64,000 bases of DNA, from positions 149,317 through 213,316 of the forward strand of contig CAAAJI010000012.1 in NCBI GenBank assembly GCA_900642245.1, given 5' to 3'. Below, piece by piece: positions 10,837-21,601 of this stretch (position 1 is its first letter; every line of letters starts with the position of its first letter). The notes under the pieces are model-generated. The model made no database searches and had not been told where the DNA came from. It was given only the letters and a program-made list of their open reading frames with translations. A program made the translations under genes and the position numbers. Source of the DNA: Fragilaria radians (taxonomy: Eukaryota; Bacillariophyta; Fragilariophyceae; Fragilariales; Fragilariaceae).

Positions 10837-12690
10837 CAACCGAAGGATTCCCTGCAATAGAGTTAAGAATTAAATTTGATCAGATCTTGGAGAAAAGATG
10901 TCGTTGATAATGATGAGTTTTTTCGTGCGTGTCGTCTTAAAGAAAAAAACATGAGGTTGCAACGCCAGTCGAATTCTTGACTTTGATGGCTATCAAGTAA
11001 AATTCATAGTAAACCACAAGTATTTACTGGCTGTGAGGTGTTATGTTGTAGATTACTCTACTCGATTTTTCAGATCTCAAATCTCAAAGAGAGAAGGGAA
11101 CGATGGCCAGGCCGACAATTTGTATTTGAATACACGCGTCACTCCGTCAGAAAAGAGAATTCATTTTGGGGAATAGATCAAACAGGTATTCCTTATTATG
11201 ACTATTTTCTCATGAAAATGTTGACTGATTTATTATGAGGCTTTCTCCTAATCAGTATATCTACAAATTTGAATTCAAACAGGATTGTCAGTATACAAAT
11301 CTGAGAAAAAAAAACTAAATGCAATCATGTTTACTGTATGATCATATGCACCGGGGAGGTGATTCAGACGGTATTAGAATTCGCTTCACAATATTGGTAA
11401 TATCACGTTCTCATTACTCTTGGATGAACACGCTAGGTAAAATGCTAGTCGATACCAATCAATCCGATTCCTAAAAGGGAGGGAAAAATCCAAAAATAAA
11501 TATTGCGACCATCGCTAGAGCAGAGACAATGTACTTTCAATACGCTGATACTTTAAGGTTTGGATAGAGGTTCTCAACAATATAATTTATTGACTTTAAA
11601 ACTTTCGAAGTAGTGAATACCTTTGGGAATTAAGACAAAAGGCAAAGGTAATGAAAATGGAAGTAAACAAAAATGAAACTAGAAAAAGAATGATAATGGC
11701 CAAAATATTGACCGCAATTACGAAAAACACAATTATTGAAAGACCGAGAATGAGAACAAGAGTTAGAAAGGACAGCACGGTAATTTCCACTAGACAATTG
11801 AATGCTAATTGTGAAAGAAGAGTACATAAGTATTCATTTTGGATCAAGTGATGTGATGGAATCCCATTTTATTTGTTGACAAACATTACATACTTTCATC
11901 AGAAGCAGCAAGCATCAAGGTTGTAATCAGAGTTATTTAATGTAGAATGTAAAGTTAGCCTGTTAACTCTATTTTATTTCTGCTTGGTTTTCTATTTAAA
12001 GCATTACCTTCGATTTCACCTGACGCTATACAATAATGGCAGAAAACATTGCAGAAAAAAATGCTGCTTCATCCCAACTATTCTAGCAGTAGAGTCCAGT
12101 CATTAGTCTTTGTGTCAGTTAGGTGTATCCAGCTAGATATATCAAAGATTTTTTCCCTTACAGAACGGATTGCCAAATTCCTATGCAGGTATTCCTCCAC
12201 TATAACTGAAGCGATACTTGCGCATTTAAATGCTTTTCACAGAATCATAGTTATATTATTTTTAGGGGGAAACTTGCACCTCGCAAAATGCCAAAAGACT
12301 GACAGCATATGATGAATCATTTTTCTCAGACTTGTAGACAAAAAGTCAAGATTGTAAAGGCAGATTATGTAGTGTTTGATTGCAAAAATTCGTCGAACAG
12401 CTATGTAGTAATATGTTAAATGATATAGAATAATGAAAATTTGAAGCTCGTCATCTGTGTTTAGATAACAACCAGTACAGTGTTGATTTTTTAAATCAGA
12501 AAGTAAGCCGAAGAAACAAATTTTAAAGAGCTTATATAACCAGTTGATCACAACGTGTAAAAAGGATATATATCGTTGATTAGAGAAGAAAGTCAATTTA
12601 TTTCCTTGTCTTGTGGTGTTTGTGTCATGGAGGTGCTTGTATAAGATGCATTGTACTCTGCTTGGATCTCAGACAAAAGGTAATATTATT
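10837..12690. other. Intergenic DNA, no gene seen
   Basis: AT-rich sequence. A hydrophobic minus-strand frame at 11596-11847 opens with TTG and faces a purine-rich, Lys/Arg-rich plus-strand frame. Both look like products of base composition. Nothing else is supported. Confidence 0.4.
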
Positions 12691-12700
12691 ACATACAAGC

Positions 12701-13230
12701 AGGCCCTCCGAATAAATAATTCAAGGTAAGGAATAATTCTTATTCCTGCTCGGAATAATTATTCCTCAATTTTTGTATTCCTTTCGTTTCAGTAGATGGT
12801 GGAATAGTTATTCCGTATAAGTCAAGGAATAGTCAGTAAAACTGACCTACAGTAGAAAACATATAATACATTACATAGAATTTTGCGCATTCAGCACCCA
12901 CCAGTAACAAGTGTGAGTGACAATTTTCCATTGCTGAATCGACAGGGTGTATGTATTGCCTATTAATTATTAATTTGAAAATGCAATTATTTTTGCACAC
13001 CTATCAGCACCTATGGGATGCTGAATTGCTCCATTCCACTGATTTCATTGAATAAACAATTTAAAAAAATTAGGTTTTTGAGTCAGTAATCATGACTTTT
13101 TCTTGAATTATTTATTCCTGTCAGTTTCTAGTTGGGAATAATTCCTTTTGAGTTTTGTCTCTGCATGAATAAGTTATTCTGTGTCATGAGACTTGGGGAA
13201 TAAATAAGGAATTATTATTCCGGAGGGCCT
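12701..13230. mobile_element. Non-autonomous inverted-repeat DNA element (MITE-like)
   Basis: The ends are perfect 10-bp inverted repeats (AGGCCCTCCG and CGGAGGGCCT). Imperfect, AT-rich arms made of repeated GGAATAATTATTCC-type palindromes extend inward. The sequences immediately outside, ACATACAAGC (12691-12700) and TCATAGAAGC (13231-13240), agree at 8 of 10 positions and look like an aged target-site duplication. No transposase frame is present. Superfamily is uncertain: 8-10-bp duplications fit hAT or Mutator. Confidence 0.75.
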
Positions 13231-13549
13231 TCATAGAAGCGGATGATTATTGATTCGGTTGAACCTATGGATGATAGGTTGCAGCCGGTCACCCAGGCTG
13301 TCTTGTAAGGCCTCACAAAATAGGATAATGTGGATGGGGGTGCAGAGAAACAATTTTAGCCAATTCTATCGAACAACAAAATGAATATTGTTTTGGAACA
13401 AAAGGTCGGTCATAGTCATAATTAAATTTTCGATTTTCTGAATTCATATAAAAGTTTTAACTCGGGACATTACATAATCGGGAAATTCATCTCAATCTAA
13501 TGTGCATGGACATTTGCATTTTGATACACTTTGTGATATAACGTTTGAT

Positions 13550-14428
13550 ATGATGCTCTTATCAGGATGGTTTTCTTCTAGTAGTGATAGGTATGTAATG
13601 GCAGCGAAGTGTGCAGGATTCCTGCCCTTTCCTACACAATCTGACAAATGGTCCTTCGTTTCTTCCTTCTCTTCAAACAGAGGATGCGATATTTACATTA
13701 TCATTCTATCGATCTTCTTGGGTGGAATAGGCTTTTTAGTATCTATTTTCTCAACGGGGATGTGCAACTATTTCGTAACTATCTCTGAGGATAGAAGCGA
13801 GGTCTACGCTGGGGGGATATGGATGCTTTCTAGTTACCAAAACGAAACTAGGTCATTTTTTTCTTGCAAAACGTATCCATCCGAAACAAATTTTGATATC
13901 TACTTTTGGATATCCAGATACATGTCTATTGCTGCTCCTATATTTGGATTCATAGGCATTTGCATGGCATGCCTTTCCGAAATCGGAAATCCCTTACGAC
14001 ATGAATGCAGAATTTTGCTAAGTATCTTGTGCATGGTTATGGCGTCTGTCGCTCAGGGATTGACATTAATGACCCTTGAATCAGCAGTATGTGTAAGGAA
14101 TTCGAAGATATCGTATTATGAATCATGCAAGATGAGCTTTGGAGCATTCGCAGCGATTGGTGCTGTTGGTTGTTGGTCTATGGCAAGTTTCTGCTTGTTG
14201 TCGACGGGAAGAGTCCAAGTAGACAATGAATTTGGCAGAAATTCAGCGCAAAGTGATTTGCAGGCTTTCTATGGACGTAAGCACAAGAAATCAAGCGAGG
14301 AGCCTTCGGATGTTAATGATGAAACCAAAGCTTCCCTCAGTGATGCCCAGGAGTTTCAAGATGAAATACCTATTCAACATGGGACTGGCAGATTCAAATT
14401 CGTAGATATTTGGGGTAAAATGGTTTAA
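13550..14428 (+). CDS. Four-pass membrane protein, unknown function
   Basis: A 292-residue protein from the ATG at 13550; the frame itself opens 48 bp earlier with GTG, and an ATG at 13500 is out of frame. Four hydrophobic segments lie near residues 48-68, 122-142, 155-176 and 195-217. A ~50-residue loop between the first two carries Cys residues and an N-glycosylation-type site (NETR). The ~75-residue C-terminal tail is charged and presumably cytosolic. The layout resembles claudin- or tetraspanin-like four-pass proteins, but I see no CCG or W-LW-C signature, so I assign no family. No intron is visible. It converges with the DUF3592-like gene 530 bp downstream. Confidence 0.65.
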   Translation: MMLLSGWFSSSSDRYVMAAKCAGFLPFPTQSDKWSFVSSFSSNRGCDIYIIILSIFLGGIGFLVSIFSTGMCNYFVTISEDRSEVYAGGIWMLSSYQNETRSFFSCKTYPSETNFDIYFWISRYMSIAAPIFGFIGICMACLSEIGNPLRHECRILLSILCMVMASVAQGLTLMTLESAVCVRNSKISYYESCKMSFGAFAAIGAVGCWSMASFCLLSTGRVQVDNEFGRNSAQSDLQAFYGRKHKKSSEEPSDVNDETKASLSDAQEFQDEIPIQHGTGRFKFVDIWGKMV

Positions 14429-14956
14429 ACTTTTTACATTAATGATACTTAATCATTTTTTATAGGCACCTGTATTTCCACTGAAGGAAATAAAGGAATT
14501 CTCAGGCAAACGGATTATTTCAGTTAATGAATAACATTGTTTTCCAGTATTACAACAAAGTAGTAGCATCGTCCTCTTGTCACATATCGCGTGCTAAAGT
14601 TTTTTTATGTCAAACGAGGTTTCAAGCATTTTTCTAATTTCGCATCGTTTCCAGGGTACTATCCTCTATGAAACCTTTAGTTTCTTAGGCTCCCTCTAAC
14701 TTGCAGGCTTGAAATGGCCTTTGATATATTTCTGTGATATTTATCAAGAAAGCCTGAGGACTTGAGTTGTGGACCGATTGGCGTGAGCGACACAGACCAG
14801 GATTATATTTTGGTACTAAATGCTTGTTGTAACCTGTTCTAATTGCATCTATATACATCCATAAAGATCAACTTTCATGCTTTCAACAAAAGTGATGCTT
14901 TTAACATAGTACCTTTTAACATTTAATGTACATCAAGTTGCCAACAAAAATCAGCC
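14429..14956. other. Convergent intergenic region
   Basis: This lies between the 3' ends of two membrane-protein genes. It is AT-rich with no supported frame and probably holds both 3' UTRs and polyadenylation sites. Confidence 0.5.
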
Positions 14957-16054
14957 TTAAGCCTGCAAGAACGTTAAGGAAGACGGTATTCGGGATTCTC
15001 TCAATTTAGTCGCATTCAAATTGACTTCGGTATCACTATTTGAATTCTCTTCAAGGGATGTGTTTGAAATGGAGCTCAAAGATACTATCGATGTGTTCCC
15101 GTCCATAACATCGCAAGCAGAAGGGACACATACAATATAAAATTGATCTTGACGTGCAAGTTTCTCCTCGCCGGAGCCTTTGTTGGAAACCCGATGTGTT
15201 TCTGCCGTGCTCATACCACAATATTTTGCGCATAAGTGTTCATCACAGTTCCAAAAATATGAACCTGATGCTAGTTGATCGCCATCGGTGAGGGTATTTT
15301 TCTCCTCAATTGTTTGACAGGTAATGTAGGACGATGACGAGTCCCACAATTTATTCAGGTAGAATGACATTGGCCATATCAGTAATGACGTTGTTGCCAG
15401 ACATATCCATCCTTCAGTTTGTACTTCTACTGGGAGTCGCTGAACGGCAAGAACTGCGCCTCCAATGCTTGTTACTACAAAAACGACTCCCAGAGAAAGA
15501 ATAAGGTACATCATATGTGAATTCTCACCACCTTCGTCTTGTTCTCGTGAATGTCTCGCTTCCCAATCTTGTTGCAAAAGACCTGATGTTGGATCTTCTG
15601 GTAAAACAAGTATGCGAACGTTAGCAAAGCCTTTTTCCAACAGAGAGTTCGTAATAAATGATTTTCGAATCTGGATCGCCTTTCCATCATGTTCATATGT
15701 ATAGTCAATCAGTGCGTGATAAGATGGAATCCCTGGAGTGTCACCTCCCGTTGGGTCTATATTGGTTTCGATCACATGCCCAAATGCTAGTATACCATCT
15801 TTGGCATATCTTGACATACTTACTTGATATAGCTGTCGAGTGCTGAAAATAGTTGACCAGAAAGCAATTCCCATACAAAGCCAAACATCAGAGAGAGATG
15901 TCTGTGTTTCTTCGTTAGAGGCTCCTTCTTCATCCTCAGTTGGAGGGGGCGGTCCATGACTTCGAAGAAATCTTCCATTGGCTAAACTTAATCGCAAAGT
16001 GACGGACCAAACTAAACCCATGAGAAATGAACGTGTAAACGACTTATAAATCAT
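14957..16054 (-). CDS. Multi-pass membrane protein with DUF3592-like domain
   Basis: A 365-residue protein. The frame opens with GTG at 16057; the adjacent ATG at 16054 is used. An N-terminal signal peptide or anchor (to about residue 26) is followed by a Pro- and Glu-rich stretch and hydrophobic segments near residues 53-70, 180-203 and 215-233. Between the second and third lies a soluble segment. It has beta-strand character and includes YHALIDYTYEHDGKAI, a Gly-Phe-Ala-Asn turn and VLVLPEDP-like text (here ILVLPEDPTSG). That is the pattern of DUF3592, an uncharacterised membrane-associated domain. The C-terminal third has several Cys and N-glycosylation-type sites (NTS, NLN), consistent with a lumenal or outside location. 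Function is unknown. Confidence 0.65.
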   Translation of the reverse strand: MIYKSFTRSFLMGLVWSVTLRLSLANGRFLRSHGPPPPTEDEEGASNEETQTSLSDVWLCMGIAFWSTIFSTRQLYQVSMSRYAKDGILAFGHVIETNIDPTGGDTPGIPSYHALIDYTYEHDGKAIQIRKSFITNSLLEKGFANVRILVLPEDPTSGLLQQDWEARHSREQDEGGENSHMMYLILSLGVVFVVTSIGGAVLAVQRLPVEVQTEGWICLATTSLLIWPMSFYLNKLWDSSSSYITCQTIEEKNTLTDGDQLASGSYFWNCDEHLCAKYCGMSTAETHRVSNKGSGEEKLARQDQFYIVCVPSACDVMDGNTSIVSLSSISNTSLEENSNSDTEVNLNATKLRESRIPSSLTFLQA

Positions 16055-17862
16055 CACATCAATGTAATGTATCGAACAAGTTGCTTGTTCCCCGGCTACG
16101 ATATTCTAACACAATGTCTGGACCGTTGGGAAATAAACCAATAACTCTACAAAAGAACAGTTCCTATTCATAAAAACGATGTATGTCAAAACCAATATCA
16201 GAAACGTGTGTGTCCCTCTTCGTAAGTAAGAGACGTTTTGGAAAACCATGGGCGAACTAAAAATTTATGTCATACCGAAGTTTACCTTGTCGATTAAATG
16301 GAATCATATTCTGGCTTCTTCTTACTAAAGAAAGGTATCACCATTTCATTCCAATAGGCCAACTAATTCAGTGATCATAGGTATGTTTTTGGCAAAAATG
16401 AAGCCGTTGCTGGAGTGATGGCAAAGAGCATTACTCCAAGAATTGCCCCATGTTGTCTTCAAGCATCTAGAAAATCTATAAAAAGAATAACCTTGATATC
16501 TCACAAATATTCATACATCACATCAATAAAGATTTTTTACATCCTGGAAATCAAAAAATAAGAAAAAAGAAGCAACAGAAAAATAGAAATCCCAATGAAT
16601 GCAATTTTTCATATTGAAGATTGATGACAGAATCAAAGATTTTGAACTAGAAGTAGTTAAAATAAACCAATGGTCCCTTTAAACCTCTCCTGGCCATAAA
16701 AGCAAAGGAACAAGGTCAAGGATAATTAAAAAATCCAAATTGTGAGGATTAGGTGAAAAATCTGAGAGCAGTGTTGTATACAAATCTTTACTTTTAATTT
16801 AAAAAGTAAGAAAGATAATCACAAAGAAATCGGAAAGTTGGGCTTTGGAATTGAATTTAGAAATCAATCTTCAAATCAATGCCTTTACATACATCTCTAG
16901 GTGCACTCTCCATTCATGTAGCTTGGTTTTTCACAAAGTTTCCATATCCAGTCAGAAATGATCAATCCAATAAAGAAGCATGCGTACTCTAGAACATTGC
17001 CAAAGCACCGGAGCTTCATTAAATAGTTTCATCTCAACAGTTGCCTATACTGTTTTGAAGGTTTGATCATATGTCTTGTTTCTAAATTCTTTGACAGCAT
17101 AAAAAGTCTCGTACATCATTCTCCACACGCATAGTAAGTTTCTGTTTTTTCAAATGAGCAAATCATGAAACATTTCAATAGAAGAACACTTAATCTATTA
17201 AGAAGGAACAATGTTTCCACCTTCAAAGGCAGTTTCATCAATGCATCCACCAGCTTCTACCGGAGCTATCAAATGCTTTGCACCAAACAGTATGTAATGG
17301 CTTACTCAAAGACCTTTACTCATCTTTATTTACTTTTTACTATGTGATGGCATACACACATTTCTCCAATAGATATAAAAATTTCTTCATGTAGGGTGCA
17401 GAAAAATCAAGAGGAGACTTAAAGGTCTCCTTTACCTCTATTATGTTTTAATTTCTCCATATTGACTAGACACAATGTGAAATTATGAAAGCTAATGACG
17501 ACAATTTCCAAAATTGGATCTTGTATTCAACACTTATACAGACTTATGGTGGAATATGATTCAAATATTATGCATCATTGTAATTCTTGTAGCGGTCCTT
17601 GAAAGCATTGCATAATTTTTCTTATGCAAGCAATTTTAATTTATCAAGGGTTTCTGTATATATTTGATGACAGATGGAATTAATTTTGAATACAATTGTT
17701 TGACTTGGTTTTGAACAACTCGGAATGAAAAACTGTGTTAAACGCATCACCAGTACTGGTAGTGATCAGGATAATTTTCCAGATTTTTTAGAGCAGGAGA
17801 AACATCGATTCTTCGAAATCAAATCGACAAACGTAGCATTCTTTAGTTTGCTCTACCCGACG
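16055..17862. other. Intergenic DNA, no gene seen
   Basis: AT-rich sequence. The segment around 16870-17350 has a slightly more protein-like composition on both strands, but every frame is interrupted and no family is recognisable, so at most it is a transposon relic. Confidence 0.4.
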
Positions 17863-18099
17863 ATGTCCTCTGCACCGTCATCACCGTCGTCGTCTGCATC
17901 ACCGTTGTCATTCCGGTGTTGCTCCCTCGATGAGCTCCGTGTTGTCCAATCCGAATTGACGTCAGGAAACACGAATGGGAACGTATATGCGCAATTATCA
18001 CCTGGATCTGCATTTTTTCGGAAGGATCGTTCTCTTGTTTGGGATGACGTTGGAAAAGGCATTCGTCGCATCCTTATCAAAGAGGAATTCCCTAAATGA
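17863..18099 (+). CDS. Small protein resembling the prefoldin-like ASDURF subunit
   Basis: A 78-residue protein from the ATG at 17863; an in-frame ATG at 17725 would give 124 residues, but its extra text is not domain-like. After a Ser/Pro-rich N-terminus comes an amphipathic helix (LDELRVVQSELTSG), then NVYAQLSPGSAFF, then a helix beginning KDRSLVWDDV. The order helix, VY..Q, small residue-FF, DR, helix resembles beta-type prefoldin-like proteins. The closest I can name is ASDURF, a small PAQosome (R2TP/prefoldin-like) subunit that in mammals is made from an upstream ORF of ASNSD1. Here it stands alone, downstream of the alanine aminotransferase and on the opposite strand. The assignment rests on pattern similarity only. 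Confidence 0.45.
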   Translation: MSSAPSSPSSSASPLSFRCCSLDELRVVQSELTSGNTNGNVYAQLSPGSAFFRKDRSLVWDDVGKGIRRILIKEEFPK

Positions 18100-18283
18100 G
18101 CGCAATCAGAACTGGTGCTAACGTATGCAGGTAATTATTGGGCCAATAAGCAGTTCATCTCTAAGGTCAGTCTAGACCCTTTCTGAGCTTCTATACTAAC
18201 GGTCTTAAATAATTATCAACTTTCTCCTATTTTATCGATCCTATACATACTTCTTTTAGCTTATATGATCATGATCTGATCAT

Positions 18284-20145
18284 TCAGGCATAATCTATGC
18301 AAAAAGACTCATAATGTTTACTTATGGCTTCAACACAGCGTCGCATTTCGGATTCCGAGGGTAGAAAAGTAGTGCGAAATCCGTAACGTCCTGGCCGTTG
18401 AGCAAAGCCTGATGCCGGCACAACGCAAATGCCTGTAGCTTCTAAAAGAGATACAGCATACACGGAATCTGGCGTTGTATTAAGCTCATCGGCTACGCGA
18501 ATCGCTCCTTCAGGCATTTCAACTTTGGGGAAACAATACATAGCACCTTGGGCAGGTTGACATGAAAATCCATCAATTGAGTTAAGTCCCTCTGAGACCA
18601 ACTTAGCACGACGTTTCAGCGATTGAAAAATGACCTCTTTTTCCGCCTCATGTGATTCGTAAGATTCGTCTCCTGGCTGGGGACCTCGAACCATTAATGA
18701 TGTCATAATTTGACCCGAAACAGTGCTGCAAAGAGATGCGGAGGCCAATTTGTATAGATGCCCCTTCACATCTTCGTCAAATCCAAATAACTCCATGTAG
18801 CCACCGCGACGACCTGATGAGAACGAACAGAACGGACATTAGGGAATCAAAGTCACTTGAAGTTAACATCAAAAAATTTCGATATACGTACCACATTCTC
18901 CATAGAGACCCTTACTGGTAGAGTGAAATGACGCCAATTCAATGCGATCTTGAACACCGGCGTCATATGCAGCCTTTTTACAAGAGACAAATTTCAGATT
19001 TTCATCATATATATTTGCTTGATAGACTTCATCCGCCAAGAGCACTAAGTTGTGCTTGGCACAGAACCTTACAATATCTTGTACTGCGTTTTCGGACAAG
19101 ACTTGGCCGGTCGGATTTCCAGGATTGATGAGGACAAGTGCTCGGACGTCGATTCCTTCTTCTATGGCGTCGCGTAAGGAACGCTCTAGCTCTTCCATAT
19201 TTAGGTCCCAATTTCGTTCCTCATCCAAATAATAACCAACTTTATGTCCATCATGTAAATCAATCGTTGCAGAATAAATAGGGTACTGTGGAATAGGTAT
19301 CATTACACCACTTTACGAGTATGTATCAGACATCATCAGGGCTATGAAGTACAAACCTGCGACATTTCGACAACTTACCATTGCGAATTGGCAATCAGAC
19401 ATGACAACACCATTTCAATTGCAGATGATGCTCCATTAGTCATGAAGATATCTTCTGGCCGACTTGGTATTTTATCTCGTTCAAATAGGAATTGACAAAT
19501 ATCATCACGGAAGGCCTTTGCACCCTGTGAGTGGGTGTAGGCACCTGTTCCAGCCCCTCCAAGACCCTCCTTGATTTCACGAGCACGGCGAATGGCATCA
19601 GCGGGAAACAATTTGGGTGCATCCGGATGATCTACACCCAAAGCATCTGGCAAATCTGCCAAAGCCATAACTTGACGAGGCCATGTAAGTGGAAGTTGAC
19701 CAACCGAATGAGGATTCCCAATGTTGGTGTAAACTATGTGATCAAAGGGATATTTCTTCTTTGAGGTAGACGACAACGAGGGAACTGATTGATCAGATAA
19801 TTCAGCATGAATGCGATCTGCTGCAATTACCACCTTTCCACGGACAGCGTAATCCATTTTACGAAGTTTGGGATTCATTGTCGCTTCTGTCAATCGCTTT
19901 GTATAAACAACCTTACCACTTGGCAAGTCGAAAGGAATAGTGGTTGTGGCTACAAATGGAAAGAGTATTATTCATTGTTATCCAGAAAGGGTCCAGGGAC
20001 GATTAGTAGAAGAATGAATTGCAATATCGGCAATGTATATTCCTTTCAGAGTCTTACCTGTTGCAGTGGAAGGATACACCGCAGATTCAGATTGAGCATG
20101 TGCCGTCATGAACACGAATAATATAATTCGGAATTTATGCATCAT
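18284..20145 (-). CDS. Alanine aminotransferase, four exons
   Basis: A PLP enzyme interconverting alanine plus 2-oxoglutarate with pyruvate plus glutamate. Exons on the minus strand are 20145-20058, 19949-19379, 19310-18892 and 18813-18284. All introns (108, 68 and 78 bp) are GT-AG, and the joined frame gives 535 residues with no internal stop. Family hallmarks are IPIPQYPIYSA in exon 3, NPGNPTGQVLS, LLADEVYQ, and SFHSTSKG containing the PLP-binding Lys. These are followed by GECGRRGGYMEL, which is formed across the last splice and is typical of alanine rather than aspartate aminotransferases. The N-terminus (MMHKFRIILFVFMTAHAQS) is hydrophobic and could be a signal peptide or a mitochondrial presequence. 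It shares a 442-bp divergent promoter region with the MDP-1-like gene. Confidence 0.93.
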
Positions 20146-20587
20146 TATTACTAAGGTCCAGAAATAACTATCAATGGGATAGATGATCTTTCCAGAGAAA
20201 CTGCTACAACGTTATCGTCGAATTCGAATCAACTCCTGCAACCTTTCGTCTTGTCGTTAATCGTGATGGAATGATGTCCTAACGCAACCTAAATTTCAGA
20301 CTCTGGGAATCGTAGAATTTGTTGTTCCCCAAAATTCGTACGTTTAAGGCTTTCGGAAATGGAATTCAATGTTTTTCATGACGTCTATCAATTGATTTGT
20401 GACGAAGAATCATCGATGACGCGTTTGGCACCTCCACCTGTCATAACCCTTTAGGATTTTTTTCCGAAGAATGTTATTTTTTTATTAACCAAAACTCTGG
20501 ATTCCATCATTAGTCAACCAAAGGGAAGCCTTGCCCTAGAAATGTTGCTAGACAAGTAAAGTTCTTTCGATGTGGGACTAGCTGGAC
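20146..20587. promoter_or_regulatory. Divergent promoter region with CRE-like hexamers
   Basis: This 442-bp region separates the starts of the alanine aminotransferase (minus) and MDP-1-like (plus) genes. It contains TGACGT at 20379-20384 and TGACGC at 20417-20422. These are the hexamers described as CO2/cAMP-responsive elements of diatom carbonic-anhydrase promoters and are bZIP-type sites. Hexamers occur often by chance, so regulation is only a suggestion. Confidence 0.35.
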
Positions 20588-21256
20588 ATGTTCCTTTTCT
20601 TATCATCAGGGTTCTTCCTACAGATTGTCCTTCTCTTTACTACGTCATTCTTTGGTGTACAGATATCTTTCCTGACTGGATCTGCTCTAGCCATTAAGAC
20701 GAAACTTCCAAGGTTGGTAGTCTTTGATTTAGATGGATGTCTATGGAAACCTGAGCTACACGATTTGTCTAGATATAGCTTTTCCCAGGAGGTGACGTTT
20801 GAGTTAATGAAAAACAATCGTTGTCGTTCAAATACGGGATCTGTGATCACATTATTTCCGGATGTAACTTGGATAATTGAACACGTACTTTCCCTAGAAC
20901 ATGGACCCAAATTGGCTATAGCATCACGAACAAGTCATCCAGATTGGGCACTGGAGCTACTACAAACATTTCAACTTCCCAGCACGGGTAACTCGTTGAT
21001 GGAAGTCATGAATGGACCTTGCATTATGAATTCTTCTATATCTAAAGCGAAGCAATTTATGCAAATAGAGAAGGACACGAAAATCCCATTCACAGAAATG
21101 TTATTTTTCGATAATGACATCGGAAATTGTAAATCTGTTTCACGGCTAGGCGTTACAGTGGGATACTGCCCAAACGGCATTGAGCGCGGCATTTTTGAAA
21201 AGTCCATGGCAAAGTTTCCAGTGAAATGGGGTGTTGTAGGACTGCAGGTAATGTAA
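20588..21256 (+). CDS. MDP-1-like HAD-superfamily phosphatase
   Basis: A 222-residue protein of the magnesium-dependent phosphatase-1 type, a small HAD hydrolase acting on phosphotyrosine or sugar phosphates in other organisms. HAD motif I is VVFDLDGCLW (nucleophile Asp near residue 45). Motif II is in LAIASRTSHPDWA. Motif III/IV is EMLFFDNDIGN followed by the family's KSVSRLGVTVGYC strand. MDP-1 proteins are usually 165-190 residues. The extra ~35 N-terminal residues are strongly hydrophobic (MFLFLSSGFFLQIVLLF) and look like a signal peptide or anchor, so this copy may be secretory- or plastid-routed. The frame ends 5 bp after CTGCAG|GTAATG, a weak possible splice donor, so the last residues are uncertain. 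Confidence 0.85.
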   Translation: MFLFLSSGFFLQIVLLFTTSFFGVQISFLTGSALAIKTKLPRLVVFDLDGCLWKPELHDLSRYSFSQEVTFELMKNNRCRSNTGSVITLFPDVTWIIEHVLSLEHGPKLAIASRTSHPDWALELLQTFQLPSTGNSLMEVMNGPCIMNSSISKAKQFMQIEKDTKIPFTEMLFFDNDIGNCKSVSRLGVTVGYCPNGIERGIFEKSMAKFPVKWGVVGLQVM

Positions 21257-21601
21257 AGTGAGTTCCCTGTAATGACTAAAACCGACTAAGGATTCTTTTT
21301 ATGCATATATAAATAAGCAATTTTATCTACCTTATAGCTCTGTGCATGGTCATCAGGTCGGGTCTAGTTTCAACCAGATATATAAACCACTGTTGGTGCA
21401 CTAATAAGTGACGTATACCTATAGATTTCTAATAGACCTCTTTCTCAAAAATGTAGCTTGTAGTTACCTTAAAGAAAAGAAGTAACACTTCGAAAATAAA
21501 ATTATGCATGCGAGGCCGACACAAGATAACTCACAAGAGTTATGTGGTCGCAAAAAATGAGGGAACTTTTTTAGCTTTGTTCCTTCCTCGCTGGTATTAT
21601 A
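21257..21601. other. Convergent intergenic region
   Basis: AT-rich DNA between the 3' ends of the MDP-1-like and KICS2-like genes. No gene is seen. Confidence 0.5.

Noticed and set aside
11596..11851. Strongly hydrophobic minus-strand frame opposite a Lys/Arg-rich plus-strand frame
   Set aside because: The minus frame opens with TTG and neither strand shows a domain or splice partner. Both follow from purine/pyrimidine strand bias.
16870..17350. Possible retrotransposon coding relic
   Set aside because: Protein-like stretches on the minus strand are interrupted and match no named motif, so I leave it as intergenic.
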